Positions 44,839 through 57,370 are shown, counted from the first letter of the stretch. The stretch is DNA of 64,000 bases from Angiostrongylus vasorum (GCA_018806985.1 JADANN010000364.1:1798001-1862000); one strand, 5' to 3'. Numbers and translations: made by a program. Notes: a model not told the origin generated them from the sequence alone.

Positions 44839-45514
44839 GCTTATTCTGCATAATGACTTCGCTCTCATATATCCAAGCTTTTCTCGGAAAAGGCTATGCT
44901 GATTGCTTGAATCAGTCATTAATTCGGGTGTGTAATGTTGACTTGTTTATTTTAGTGACCAAGCGCCCAAGAATGTTTTAAACAACATTCTTTTGTTTCT
45001 GACAATTGATTTTTGGTTTCTTATTTGTATTTGTCGTTTGGATCATCGATATTCCACCCAAAACAGTGGATTGAGAAGCATCTTTTTGCTTTGATGATCG
45101 GATAGTTATTTCATGAATGCAGTAATGTTAGCAATCTCTTTCAATCAGTATTCGTCGGGTTTCAAGGCTGATTCATTGTGCTCGCTGAATAACTAAAGCA
45201 CCAACGACCTCGGAAACAGATGGGATCACACAAAACGTTACGGTATTGAGGATACGACTACAGGTAAATCACTCAAGGAGGTTATCCCTTCAAAGATCAG
45301 GATTTTCGTAGTTGTCATTAATTTATTACGAGAACCGACCTCATTTCTTCTCAATATCTTATCCTGATAACTGCGAATATTGAAATTTCACAGACTTACC
45401 ATTGGGCTGTATAAACTAAAGGATAGTTCTATTATTTACTACCGTGTCTGCTAACGGTAATATAAGTGCATAAACTCATGGGGACGAACTTAGCAGCTAC
45501 TGATGAATTTCTTA

Positions 45515-45685
45515 GTGAAACGCCATGTGTACGATTCCATTATGCTTTGTAGAGGTAACTGAGTGCATATTTGACCTATACGATGATTGTGAACAGTTTC
45601 ACATGCAAAGGTCATTGGCTTTACTCACCCACACAAGTCTGGGACATGAAATAGGAAAATTTCTTCTAAGCCGCTGTCATTCTTT
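45515..45685 (-). mobile_element. Family D SINE fragment (3' module)
   Basis: AAACGCCATGTGTACGATTC, AGGTAACTGAGTGCATATTT and ACACAAGTCTGGGACATGAA match the inverted tail and core modules. The head is missing. Confidence 0.5.
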
Positions 45686-46255
45686 CATACTGTTTATGCT
45701 AATAGGTGCATATCAGCTTTATTCATAAGAGTACGATGAGACATTCCACGAACACTTCCATGATATTAGGGGAAGTGAAGGCATAAAAAACAATTCTAGA
45801 GACCTTAGAAATGCTCATGTAAGAAAATCGTTGGGAAAGTCGACTGTACCAAGTGTCGTTCAAAACTTTTTCGCTACCAGGTTGTCCGTCTGTCCAATTC
45901 AGCCTTGGTGCGATGCTCCATTTACCACAGTCTTCGCATCGCCTGTGCATGGAGCTCTAGAGACTCATTCTGCTCAACATATTGGCAACTGTATTAGTGG
46001 AGACCATATCTATCCTTTTTTAAAATTCACTGTGTTGTTGTTTTCCTGTATATATGATCAAATCTGCTTGTGAGATAAGTGGCGAACGTTTCGTTTTAAT
46101 CTCCATGCATATTACGTTGGATCACGAACACTAAATAATTGTTGAAGGTCTAATTTGGGAAGACTGGTTTGATGTTAAATGATTCGGTTAAACTTGCCTG
46201 AAGTGCGACGGTAATGTTTCATTGTAGAGATTGTATTCGGGAAAAAGGGTAAAAG

Positions 46256-46528
46256 GATAGAGCTCTCGGCGTTAATCAATCCCTGAGGGATGCGCCATGC
46301 CTTCGACTTCATTAAGCATCATTGCAGGTGAATGAATGCATACTTGGCCTTTACAATGACTGCTGGTGGCCGACCGATGTATCGAGACAGTGCTGCTATT
46401 CTTCCAGACAAGTCTGGTACCAATTTCCTGATCCCGTAGGGATGGAAGGCTTGGTGGGCCATGAGCGCGGAGATCGATTCCAACGTGTGTGTCGCAGTGG
46501 CACCTCCAACCACTCAGCCACACGCGAC
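46256..46528 (-). mobile_element. Family D SINE
   Basis: GAGCTCTCGGCGTTAATCAA, TTCCAGACAAGTCTGGTACC and GATCGATTCCAACGTGTGTG. Full-length with few changes. Confidence 0.8.
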
Positions 46529-47589
46529 ACGCGTATTTGTGATAACAGTCGATTACTGGTTAGAAATTAGACTTTATGTGCCTCATATAATGGACGATGC
46601 TTGGTTTTCTAGATCTCTCAATACCTTTCCGATAACTAGACGATTTTAGCAGTTGAGGGCTCAGCAAACTATTTGAAGTTGCTTTTTTCCGTTGCTGCAC
46701 TTTCAATTAGTTCTTGTTTTGTTGTTTTAGTTACTAGTCGGTATACGCCAATATGTTTTAGTCAGACTTTATTCTATTGCTCTGGATGCGTGCTTGTTGC
46801 TGTTCGCTTCCTTACGAGACATCCAGTTTCTTGCTTACCCACTTATTAACGTCGTTTTCCTTTCTCTTTGCCTTCTCTCGCGTGCTTGCCTTCCCTATGT
46901 CTCAACCGTCTTGGTGTTCACGTGATTGAGATGTGACGTTTTTCCTTTCTGTCAATGAACTTTATCGTTTATCATTTCGTGTGGATTCTATTGGTCGACA
47001 ACTGAATTTTATACAGTTGAACCACGTTAGCGAATAATAAGCCCGACTTCGCGTTCGATTAACCCACTCTCGAGAATGATTGCTAAGAAGAAGAAGAGGA
47101 GGACAGTGCTGAACTTGCTGCAAATCATAGACATGAGCAACTAAATCGTCTCTTACTGTAATGGGAATTAGCAAGTGGCGCGCATAGTTTTACTTTTTCG
47201 TATTTCATACCGACTTTTCTTTTTCCTTTGTTAAGTTTTTCATCCTTTCTATGACGTAGTCGTTTAATGTTTGCTGGATCGATCTACTGCGAATACATCT
47301 AGAATATCTCGGTCGAAAGCTTTGTGGAGCAACTATTCTAAAGCCAATCCTGTTGACGGGTGATTGCTGATGGCACTGTTCGATAGAAGCTTTCAGTTCT
47401 CCTCATCTCAGTCTCCGTAGGATAGTCTTTCTTAAGAGTCTTTTCTTTTTTCTATATGTGATAATAAAGGGAATCATCGATACGTGTTCATGTAAGGTCT
47501 CTAGATTCTTGTACAACTTGCCTTGTGAGCTAAAAAGAACCCCCACTCTCATCAAAACAGAGATAAGCCAACGCCTTCAAATTTTTGTC

Positions 47590-47840
47590 TGGCGCAATTT
47601 ACGGACCGAAGGAGTAGCATGAATACAGCAAACCAGAGTTCAAATTCTGAATTCCACACATGGTCTCTGATCCGATCCCTCTCTGACCAATCAAGCCTCC
47701 ACCCCTCTGGGGGTCGGCACATTGGTACCAGACTACTCTGAAGGATACACCTGTAGGACATAGTAGCTAATCTATGGGGCAAATATGCGCTATTTCTGCC
47801 AAGCTCGATGGAATCGAATGTAACCAAGTGATTTGACAAG
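47590..47840 (+). mobile_element. Family D SINE, diverged
   Basis: Core CTGGGGGTCGGCACATTGGT with ACCAGACTACTCTGAAGG. The head (TCTGGCGCAATTTACGGACC, GTTCAAATTCTGAATTCC) and tail are weak. Confidence 0.55.
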
Positions 47841-48589
47841 TTGTAAAGATTGCGAGATATAGGATTAATGTTAATATTTGTCGAGCACAAGTAGAATTGA
47901 GGACCGTTGTCAAAGCTACACTCTGTGAAACCATTTCTATGAACGGACCATTGTTGATGGTTAGCGCTTTCAGGGGATACTTTGTAATTCTGGTGACGTC
48001 AAGTAACATCTAGCAGAATTACGTGCACATAAGTCTCCTAGGTGCTTTACTATCTTGTATCCATATAAAGTATTCCTATATGTCATATTTCAGAGGTAAA
48101 TTATAATACGCTTCAAAATCAAACTCCTGCGGAAAACAGTCTTGTATATTATTATATGTAAAGAACAGCTTCTCTGTTACATCCATTGGTATTGATCTCT
48201 TTCCGATGCTCTAGTGAATCAACGGAAAAAGTAGTGTTAAAAGTTCTGTGTGAAAAAACTACCACCAGAAAGGGAAATCCCTTGCATACTATCGTATCAT
48301 CCAATCCTGGCCATCGTGCCCGATAGTACACGCATCGTCCGTTAAGGGGCTAGCAGCCGGCGTCCAACGCTCACTTTTTGCATAGCTGTCACAAGGGGGC
48401 GACAGCTAATTTCGTGGCGGTTATGGACCTGGACAACTCATCCATCATTTAAACGCAGCAAAACAATGAATAAGCTGATTTTCAAAAAAAATGACTAGCT
48501 TTTAGATAACTTGAGAACTCGAAGGATTGGAAACATGAAGAAGTCATGTAAAATCCGCTCTATCGCTCAATATACTGATATTTTATTAC

Positions 48590-48985
48590 TTGGTTACTTA
48601 CTAGATATTTGAACCGCCCGTCCTCACTAGTTGTGCACGCGCCAGCATAATCACCACTTTTCTGAGATTTGCTGGTTAAGCCATTGTGGTTCCCGGGAAT
48701 CCTGGGGTCAGCCTGGCCAAAGTCTGCCACAGGTTTTCACCACCACAGACAGTCGCAGCCCCTTGTGGATCAGAGGGAGATTTGCCACCATGCTACTTTG
48801 ATACGAGGACGGTGGTGGATCCTGTCATTGGTTTACTCTTAGCTAGGCTTCCTTATGGAAACGCTGTACTCTTCAGCTTGGAAGACCCTGCCATGGGGGA
48901 CGACTACCCCCCCGCTGCACATCGCAGTCCAAAACCCAGGAACACCTCCCAACGACGATGAGGCGGTTAACCGTTAGGAGACATT
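48590..48985 (+). repeat. Family B repeat, full-length
   Basis: From TAGATATTTGAACCGCCCGT to CGATGAGGCGGTTAACCGTT, including AGTCGCAGCCCCTTGTGGAT and CTTAGCTAGGCTTCC. Confidence 0.82.
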
Positions 48986-48989
48986 TTAT

Positions 48990-50540
48990 TAATCTCCGTG
49001 TAATCTTTCACCTGAGTTGGTTTCTAATTCTTTTTATCTTGGCAATAACCATTATTTACCATAGCGATACGAAAGTGAAGTAACAACTCGGTACGATTCA
49101 AAAGTTGAATCTTATGTTCTTTGTATAGTGGACGTTAGTAGTTTACTATATCTCGCTACAGATTTTGATAGCTAGAAGACATCAGGGGTTTAGGTCTTTA
49201 CAGACTTATAGAAGAGAGTTTTCCGTATCGTTCTAAGAGTATCTATGTTAAGATGCTGAACCAAATTGAGGATTGGAAGTGACTTCTTACTGAAAGTGAC
49301 AATGAAGAAGCTAGTGATTTGAAGAAAAAATGTGGTACCCTCTTGTGTTTCCCGTCAACTACTGTGGACGACATACCAGGGTTCATGTGGTATCCACGAC
49401 ACCAGCTGAGTCCCCTTGTGTTGCCTTTCTCTTAGCTGTGTTTTTAATCTATCGTTGCTATCAACAATCATCCGTCAGCGGAACGATCTGGGAAATAAAA
49501 ATCAGCACTGAACCTAGTTAAAATGAAGCTACAATCAAAATCAAAATGCTGTAACTTCCATTTGGTTCCTACTATTTTTTTCATGACAGGGTACGATGGG
49601 TAAAAAAAATTCTTGAGCAATATTTGATAGCCGATTGTGGTCGGTAAAACGGATAGGGACTATTGAACGTTGTATTGTTGGAAGGAATATGTTTTCACGA
49701 CTTTGGAGAAGTCATCGGTCTCACCTTAAAATGAAAGTCACGAGCATGGCTGGCGAATTCTTGGAGTTCCAATCTTCTTTTGCAAGTCATCCTTTTTCAC
49801 CTTGTATTCTGAACAGAGGTAGATTTTGAAGCTTGTTTTATAAGGTCCGTTTTCCCGGCAATTCAATGTGTGTTAGGCCAGACAGCTGAGACAACATTAG
49901 GCCACTAATGAACTTTTCAGTAGGAATTGCTGCTCTATAGTGTACAAGCCCAGAAAATACTTTTTATATTGATGAGTCTCCGTGATCTCTAATATTAGTT
50001 AGGAATGAAGTCGACTTCCAGTGGTATATACCACACAAGAAACAAATAAGTTCTCAAATTGCTTGAACTTTGCTCAAGAGATGGCTGCACTTGCAGAATT
50101 ATAGTGTGTATTGGTGACAGTACCTCCACATCAGACGAAGTGGTTCAGTCTTAATGATAACAGTCATGAGTCTCTCTTCGACTGAGGGCATACTGCAGAG
50201 AAGGATCCGTGTTGTTGGTAATCTAGGATGAACAGGAAAGGACGTTTTAGGAAGTCAGGAAACTGAAGTTTAAAAGACAACAATGACAGCACCGGTGTTA
50301 TTATGGTGTAGATAGTTCACACCGAGACGCTCTTGCCCAACTAATGAAGGCCTTAAGTAATTGAAAACTGTAATAAAGAAAAAGCTCTTTGTGGACACAG
50401 GAGTATTGAAGGTTATCATTCCTTGTAGAGCCCTTGCACTGTTTTGCTTCTCGCTTTCTTTGAAGAAAGCGGTATCGATGGCAAGGGAACACGCAGTCGA
50501 TATGTTGCAGAATGTAATAAGGCGATATTAAAGCCTAACA
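48990..50540. other. Intergenic stretch, nothing secure
   Basis: Only rearranged family A fragments at 49405-49615 and short open frames. Confidence 0.45.
49405..49615. mobile_element. Family A fragments, rearranged
   Basis: The central motif CTATCGTTGCTATCAACAAT is followed by GGAACGATCTGGGAAATAAA. The terminal motif TTTCATGACAGGGTACGATG occurs at about 49580-49600. Orientation and completeness are unclear. Confidence 0.4.
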
Positions 50541-50541
50541 A

Positions 50542-50754
50542 TTGAAAATGCGCTGCAAAACTCCTCAAGTTGGTACTGCTACATTTAGCCGTTGTGAGAA
50601 ACATTACTGCCTAGAATGTTTCAATACAAGTTATCCAAAGTGTAAGTCTTTGGTACGAAGAGCAATTTCAAGTAAGGAATTCAATAATCTATATGAAAAG
50701 TACTGGATATACGTGAGAATTGTAAATTTTAGCAGAAGTGTGTTAATTATGTAG
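50542..50754 (+). other. Cysteine-rich short ORF, possible transposase zinc-finger remnant
   Basis: Reads MRCKTPQVGTATFSRCEKHY then CLECFNTSYPKCK, a C-x13-C-x4-C-x2-C pattern with a histidine. It resembles the cysteine-rich C-terminal domain of piggyBac-type transposases, but no catalytic core is visible upstream. It sits about 30 bases before a complete family D SINE. Confidence 0.25.
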
Positions 50755-50781
50755 GTGACATGTAAATTACATGTATGTACA

Positions 50782-51060
50782 GGGGCGCGTGCGGCGCAGT
50801 GGTAAGAGGCGCCCTGCAACACACACAGGAATCGATTCCCACGACCATGGCCCATCAAACCTTCCATCCTTTCGGGGTCGGCAAATTGGTACCAGACTTG
50901 TCTGGGAGGATATTAGTACTGGCTCGATACATCGGTAGGCCACTGCGAGTCATTGTAAAGGCCAAATATGTATTCAATCACCTCCAACTTTACCCAATGA
51001 AGTCGAAGGCATGGCGCATCCCTCAGGGGTCGATCAACGCCGAGAGCTTCATCCTTTTAT
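50782..51060 (+). mobile_element. Family D tRNA-headed SINE, well preserved
   Basis: The tRNA-like head has box A-like GCGGCGCAGTGGTAAGAGG (from 50790) and box B-like GGAATCGATTCCC (50828-50840). The core is GGGTCGGCAAATTGGTACCA with GACTTGTCTGGGAGGAT. The 3' module is GCGCATCCCTCAGGGGTCGA, ending in a T-rich tail. This is the best plus-oriented reference copy; it encodes no protein. Confidence 0.83.
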
Positions 51061-51344
51061 TTTTATTTTAATTCTTTCCTAACAAAAAACTATATTGAGG
51101 GACAGTGATGAATGCACATTCTGTGAGCAATGAGTCAATCTAAAGAGTTCGTCCCAGTATTTACCATATCTTCATGTGAATAGCTGAGCCAAAATGTCAA
51201 AGTTCAGTGGTTCAAGTACATCAATTATTATGCAAATCTCTATGGTTCATCCTCTGTCCAATAGCGGTAGTCTGTTACTTCGAAATGAACTCATCCGACA
51301 GTTCTTTCTTTTCGATGTTTTAATTTTTATTTACCGCCTTTTAT

Positions 51345-51485
51345 TTTTCACGGTAGGCTATGATGCGAAATACAACCACAACGATATTGAGGTATGAACG
51401 AAACTTTAAACCGGTGGTGAGGTTCGAGCTAGCGATTACCCTTTCATAGGGCTTACTCGCTATCCACCACACCAGTATCAAGAAG
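51345..51485. mobile_element. Family A left-arm fragment
   Basis: TTTTTCACGGTAGGCTATGA and GAAATACAACCACAACGATA, then GATTACCCTTTCATAGGGCT and CTATCCACCACACCAG. Half element only. Confidence 0.65.
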
Positions 51486-51489
51486 TTTT

Positions 51490-52760
51490 TTTAGCTGGAA
51501 TGGAATAGCTTCTCATGAGACAGTCTGACACACCTGTATTGGCTAAGCTATCTAATGGATGCAAGAAACGCGACTACAATCTTTGTGGGGAAAAATAATT
51601 TACAAAGAAATGGATTAGGTGCAACCACGTTGTCTACTGTTCCGCTCACGAACGCATTGCACACGATGAATCTCGGTCGACACGTGTTATGAAATGCATC
51701 AGTTCTACACTCCGGGTGCGAGATTTAGCATTTGAAGCAAACAATAGACTTAACCACATCACGACTTAATTTTAGTACAAGAAATGAAGATAAGAGGTGA
51801 ACGAGCCAAGCATGGATGGAGTGGGAGTAAACAGCAGTTTCATCATATTCGACACAGCGCCGGTTTTTCGACATGTTCTGTTAATCTTTTTTTAACAAAA
51901 CATTTGAAGAGCCGAGAATGTGAAATAATGGCATGTGATATACCCTGTGCATAATTTTTCAATGAAGTCGTTTTCAACTTAAATTTATTGAAAATTTAGT
52001 TTTTTTTTAAAAAAAAAAGGTCGCAGCAGCATAGCCGGCGCATGATGAAAATCAACGCTTCCTGCTGAACGAAATTCTACGGTTTCGGTCTCTTCATTTG
52101 TCGAGAAACGACAAAAGAAAGCAAAAGCGACGGGCCGTAATGTCGTCAATCAGAAAAGTGGATGCAAGATGTCAACCGTAGAAACCAGCATTTCATCATG
52201 GAAAAATACGAAAATTCGCGCCTCCTTGGTGAAATTTAAAAAAGGTTGGTAAAATTACAATTTTCGGTTCAGCCAATGCTCTATTCATGAGTAGACACGA
52301 CACGGTCAACAACGAAATTTGTTCAATATTGGCTGACGTCTTGAAAAAAGAAGGAAGTCGTTTTTGGGAATTCCTGAATCGCCGACGATTTCAAGACCCA
52401 ACTTCTTGCTCTACGGGGTTCGCACACTGGCCGTCATCGAAAATTCATGGGTTTCTGAAAGAAAAGTACTGTTGGTATTAGCTGCTTCTGAAACGTCTTA
52501 GATAGATCTTAAAAACCGACTTCCAGTAAACCCCGGCAAGAGTAATCAGCATTCTTCTAGGTTATTCAGCCGAAATGACATAGGTATAAAAAAAAATTCG
52601 TCCACCATTCTGATGTTTTCTTCTTCTCCGTTTTCTTCGCACGGACTGATTTGAATTGATTGCCTACAGGAGATAGTCTTCCCTAGTGATACTGGTGTTC
52701 ATTCAATCTAGCATCGAATCGAATCCATTGGATGGAGTGTCGCTAGAATGCGGATAATGC
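51490..52760. other. Intergenic stretch, nothing secure
   Basis: No named repeat copy. A 64-codon plus-strand frame at 52287-52481 has no recognisable domain. Confidence 0.45.
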
Positions 52761-52764
52761 TACT

Positions 52765-53072
52765 TCACGTGCCCGCTAATGAAATACTGACTGCTGCAGG
52801 ATGCAAAGCCCACAAAAAAGGAAGATTATATAGGACGGTAGAAATACAAATCCCTCCTGCATAAAAGGGCACCATCAAGTGAGGTTCCTCACTCAAGTGG
52901 TGTTCCACTTCACCGAATTCGACTCGATGTGATAACGAACAACCACATCGCGAGGGCGACCACCTGTGGCTCACGGACTCCGAGCAATTCGTCCTTGAAG
53001 GAGGCGAAGACGTTGGAACGTTAGCCGAATAGAAATGTTTTTTGTATCAACCTCGTGTCGGCTCAATCATGT
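52765..53072 (+). mobile_element. Family C element
   Basis: TGCTGCAGGATGCAAAGCCC, CGATGTGATAACGAACAACC, GGCGAAGACGTTGGAACGTT and AACCTCGTGTCGGCTCAATC, the same block order as the 9.7 kb copy. Confidence 0.7.
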
Positions 53073-53116
53073 AAAAGAGTTGTTGATTATTGATAGTGAG
53101 GTTTAATGGAAGTCGG

Positions 53117-53365
53117 TTAAAATATTGTTAAGATTGATTCACTAGTTATCACTTCGATTGAGACTCGTTTAGAATTTCTTGTTTGCAAACCGTTTGCAAC
53201 CAGTGTTTCGAATTCACCCAAATACTTAGACGATGGCTGACCTGCAGTGGAAAACACGTCGGGAGGGGTTTCGTCGTCGACGATGATTGACGGGAGAACA
53301 CCGTTGTAGGATCTCGCTCTAGCCGGTGGTTTCACAGAGAATGCATTGGAATTTGGTGTAAGCAT
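53117..53365 (-). CDS. Candidate coding exon of unknown gene
   Basis: An 82-codon open frame from ATG at 53365, preceded by an acceptor-like acatgcag, with protein-like composition: MLTPNSNAFSVKPPARARSY, VLPSIIVDDETPPDVF, then SSKYLGEFETLVANGLQT. A possible donor (CACTGCAG/GTCAGC) lies in the middle, so only the first half may be coding. Unlike the nearby repeats it shows no second copy in the window. No family was recognised and no partner exon was found. Confidence 0.32.
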   Translation of the reverse strand: MLTPNSNAFSVKPPARARSYNGVLPSIIVDDETPPDVFSTAGQPSSKYLGEFETLVANGLQTRNSKRVSIEVITSESILTIF

Positions 53366-53535
53366 ACTGCATGTTGATCTGTCTCTGGATGGTAGAGCTA
53401 AAAATAATAATGAGCTTCTGCATATTACTGGTAGTTCAAATGTGATTATCACATTCACCACCCCAGTGATTAAAACAGATTTCTGTGGCATTCATTTTAA
53501 TCAATCAGTTCTCTTTAGTGTGTCAAAGATAAAAA

Positions 53536-53810
53536 AGGATAAAGTTCTCGGCTTTGATCAATCCCTCAGGGGTGTGCCATGCATTCGACTTCATTAAGTA
53601 TTGTTGGAGGTGATTGAATGCATATCTGACCTTCACAATGACTCGCGGTGGCCTACCGATGCATCGAGACAGTGCTGCTATTCTCCCAGACAGGTCTGGT
53701 ACCAATTTGCCGACCTCGGAGGGATGGAAGGCTTGGTGACCCATGGGAGCTGGGATCGATTCCACGCGTGTGTCACAGTGGCGCTTCCAAACACTGTGCC
53801 ACGCGCGCCC
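53536..53810 (-). mobile_element. Family D SINE
   Basis: GTTCTCGGCTTTGATCAATC, TGACTCGCGGTGGCCTACCG, GACAGGTCTGGTACCAATTT, head GGGATCGATTCCACGCGTGT. Full-length. Confidence 0.82.
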
Positions 53811-54084
53811 TTTCTCAAAGATAATGTTTTTAATGATTCATTGGCGAAAACCATTTTTTTATATGCAACAGTCCTTAGATCTCTGTATTCAATCGCACTC
53901 CATTCGTTCTAAGCATATTAAAAATAATCTTAAAAATCTTCTCATTTTGAACTCAGTGAATAGTTGAGTGGAAAAGTGATAGCGACCGCTTTTAATTAAA
54001 GTGATTATTCGATGCCTACGAACGACTACGTACGTCGCAAGAAGAATGGTTCTGTTTACTGAGTAATGCGAGAGAGAGACTGCT

Positions 54085-54137
54085 ACCTCATTGTGGCTAA
54101 CATTTCGGCTCCTTGGCCTTCTTCACAGCGGTAATGG
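54085..54137 (-). mobile_element. Family C terminal fragment
   Basis: GTGGCTAACATTTCGGCTCC and TTGGCCTTCTTCACAGCGG match the inverted terminal module. Confidence 0.45.
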
Positions 54138-54404
54138 TTTGAGAAGATTTTCCACAGCCGTTCATTCAATCACGCTGCTGAATTCGATTCTATGCAGCCA
54201 AAAAGACCTACATCCCATGAATGGACTGTTGTGGATACTGGGATCACTGCGGCTTGGAAGCTGACAACATCATATAATTTCATGGTTACAAAAATACTGA
54301 TTATTCGCGTCGAAGTTAACTGAAAGTCGGTTCTTCAAAACAGTTCTTCGCTGCACTTTGAGTGTCTTATCATTTACACTCACTTCCACGCCTCTACGTT
54401 AAAT

Positions 54405-57370
54405 AATCAGTTGGAATTGCAGGGTATTGAAGTACACCTGCTTACTCGGTTACTTGGACAGCCACTATTCGTCAGTAGTGCTGTGCTCAGCACATTTTTC
54501 ATTGGTTTCTTTCTATTGCAACTGTCGTCTATAGTGGAAGTCTGCTTCGAATATGGTAACGTCCGCGAATCGCATTCCGAGATCCTGAGAGTGTTTCCGT
54601 CTACGAGATGTGCGATGTAAGCCATGGACACGTCTGTCCATCGTTTGGGTGGTCGTCGGATAGTAAGCTTGCATTCTATTAGAACCCACTCCACCTTTAA
54701 TTAACATATATCCTTGTTGATCTCGAAGACAGGATAACTTCCGGAGATCTGAGCTGCGCGTTCCTGCTAGACGTGGTTGAATTTCGGAAAACATTGTTCC
54801 AGCGCCCTGAGGATGGTACCCAAAGTTTTTGACGTGGTTAAAGTATCACCCAACATTACTGCGGCATAACAGTGCGCTGGGAGTACTACTGAATTGAAAA
54901 AGTGAGCGCGGAGTTTTGGGTTCGCTGGCTTTTTTGAAAGGCCTGAATGCGGCCAATGGTGCTTTTCTCATTCCGTCGAATTCTTCTTTCATTTTGTTTT
55001 CCATATTCATTGAACATCAACCGCGCACGAACAAGGCACTGTCTGTAATTAGGGAACCATTTAGCTCGATTTGTTCACATGCGTACCACGGATTCTTCAT
55101 TAATTGTGTCTTCGTCCTATCTAGGTGTAATCCAATCTTTTATACTGCTTCGTTGAGCTAATTTAGCATCGTCCCTGCTTCATTGGTTCTTTTTTGGAAA
55201 GATGATGACATCGTCGGCAAAACGAACATTTGATAGAACTTTTAATCAATTTGTATGCACTCTTCATTACATTCTAGCGACCTCATTATCTACCTTAATA
55301 TGGTACAAAAAATTTTAATCGAAATGTCACCACCTTGTCGAATCTGTTCTCCTATAGGTTTGGTAAGGACTCGATGGAAAAGGTGTACTTTTCTGCTGCA
55401 GTTAGGATAGGAGTCAGCCAGAGTCATGTGGGACGGTTCCATTCCTTAGTCGATGGGCGCTTATAGGCATGCATTTTGCGCCGTCCTTCACTTTTTTTAA
55501 GTTGATAAGGGTTGGTACAAGAGGCAGTTGCTACTAGCCCCATACTTGTATGACCCGGAACACAATTTAGATGTGATCTGCACAGCAAAATTCATGTGAA
55601 ATCCTTGTTAGTTCTGCCTCATCCCATTGCATTAGCAACAGGACGGACGGATAAACGGCTTGAGCAGTACATCCAACACGCATATCGGACAGTGGTTGCG
55701 AAGATGTCTTCGACCACCCTTGCTGGGTAGGATAACCAGGAGCGATGTTCTCCAAAGGCCTGAAATTTTCTATTTCTGAAGGTAAGATTTCATAGTGGTT
55801 GCGTTTACTACTTATAGTTTATGAGTTCCAGCTCCTAGGAAGGATGTAATATTGTTGATTGCTACAATTTTCCGTCTTTATGGTTTAGTCCGCAACTGAA
55901 TTTTTTTTCTTTATTGAGTTCATATCACTGCAAGATGTTATAAGGTTACAATGAGACAGATTCCTACGGTTCTTCTTCGGACTTGATCGTTTTTGAGCTG
56001 CTTCAAACAACTTCTTCTATCCATACCGATGTAAACCATCCTGTAACGATATTTTAAAGCTGGCAATTATTATCAGCCGTGTTAGGTGTGCTGCAGTTGG
56101 ATTACGCCTCAGCTTCCTTCTCTTTTCGAGAAACTCTTTGGTGGAGATGGAGATATAACCTGAACTTCTTTCTTGGAGAATTGCCGCGAGTTCGGCATAA
56201 GTTTTAAGTCTTTCCCAAACATATTCTACTTTTAAGTCCAGTGTTCCTCAATCTATGTGAAAGAAGGATTCCATTCGGAAGGTTCTCGTCGTACACTACT
56301 TTTCTTCTTTCTGAGCAGTTACAAGAGCTCTTTCTCAATAATGGCTGAATAGAATCTAGGTACAGAGAAAGCGGTGATCAAATCCACTGCACAGTGGTGA
56401 CATCACGAAGGTGTCAAAGGAGCAACACCCTATGTTTTCAAGGATTTGGTCGATATCCAATGAGTTGTGTTGTTAAAGAACTGTTCGGTGAAGGTCTTCT
56501 ATCTCGAAGAAATGAGTTCCAATAGAAGAAGAATGCTTAGGACAAGAACCTTGCAAGACAGTTGCCGTTCTAAATATGATCTCCAATTCCGAATTTCCAT
56601 ATCCTGTATTCGTTTTCGCTAGCCGTTCCTGATCAGAAATTGAAGCCTCAACAACAAATGTATGAACGGTTTTCTCTCTGTGGAGTGCATCTTTCAGCTG
56701 GCTCTAGAACATGTCCAGTTTGCTCTCATCAGCTGTACACGTCAACGAATAACAGTTGATAACACCGATTTTTTCTAACGCAAAGTTTAGGGCAAAGAAT
56801 GGCTTGGCGAGCTGATAAGATTTCGCATGAGGTAACTAGATGAAAAGCGTCTCTTTTAGAGCGATCACATGGAAGCTGATGCGACCAGCGATCTCAAGAA
56901 GAGAGTAAAAATAGGCATCTGTGTGGATTCTTCTGGCGTTGTAGGTGCAGAGCAAGGAACAGTCCCAGTGTCATGTCGTAGTCGCGTTCGTTTGGTCCGG
57001 TTCCAATGGCGTCCTCCACAACTCGAGATCAGATCGCCACTTACCGGTTGTCTCACCGTCCGACGTCGTAGACGGGTGCGCCCAGTTTGTGGTGTACTGA
57101 AACTGGAGTTTTGCTGGTTGAAAGACTTGTGGCCCTCTGGAGTCCTAATATCAGTCCAGCTAGAGTTTCACCCAGTCGTCAGGACTAGTACGACACCAGA
57201 GCGGTGGTTAATTGTGACATCGCTTGACCACTAGATGGGCTTCCGAACTGAAACATAGAACTCGATCTGTTTCCGAGACCGAGCTGAGGTGGATAAACTC
57301 CCCGCTGCTCAATCCAACATCCAGGGACATGACCCAAACACGATGAGGCAGCGAGCCACTGGGAGGTAGT
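54405..57370 (-). mobile_element. Decayed RTE-type LINE with 5' head (second subfamily)
   Basis: Minus-strand element. The 5' leader (57370-57065) is a diverged relative of family B, with the shared CCTCATCGTG and AGCGGGGA blocks. A tract beginning near 57000 matches the LINE endonuclease start (ACACTGGGACTGTTCC, TGCACCTACAACGCC). The FADDVII active-site box of reverse transcriptase is at 55202-55232. The 3' part has GTRSSDLRKLSCLRDQQGYM at about 54760-54700 and RRPPKRWTDV near 54640. Frames are heavily broken. It is the only copy here in which head and body are still joined. Confidence 0.78.

Larger units (their letters stand above)
45690..48585. other. Repeat-bearing stretch without a recognised gene
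   Basis: Holds two family D copies (46256, 47590). Other open frames are short. A minus-strand frame at 45950-45723 (VLNDTWYSRLSQRFSYMSIS) looks protein-like but is not identified. A 33-codon frame at 47128-47027 resembles a signal peptide and stops. Confidence 0.4.

Noticed and set aside
47027..47128. 33-codon minus-strand frame beginning MICSKFSTVLLFFFLAII, like a signal peptide
   Set aside because: It is embedded in a pyrimidine-rich TTC tract, which gives F/L runs by chance; no following exon with matching phase was found.
50788..50842. tRNA-gene-like A and B boxes (also at 1.6, 14.0, 24.9, 43.3 and 44.6 kb)
   Set aside because: They do not fold into a complete cloverleaf by eye, lack a sensible anticodon arm and are always fused to the same core, so they are SINE heads, not tRNA genes.
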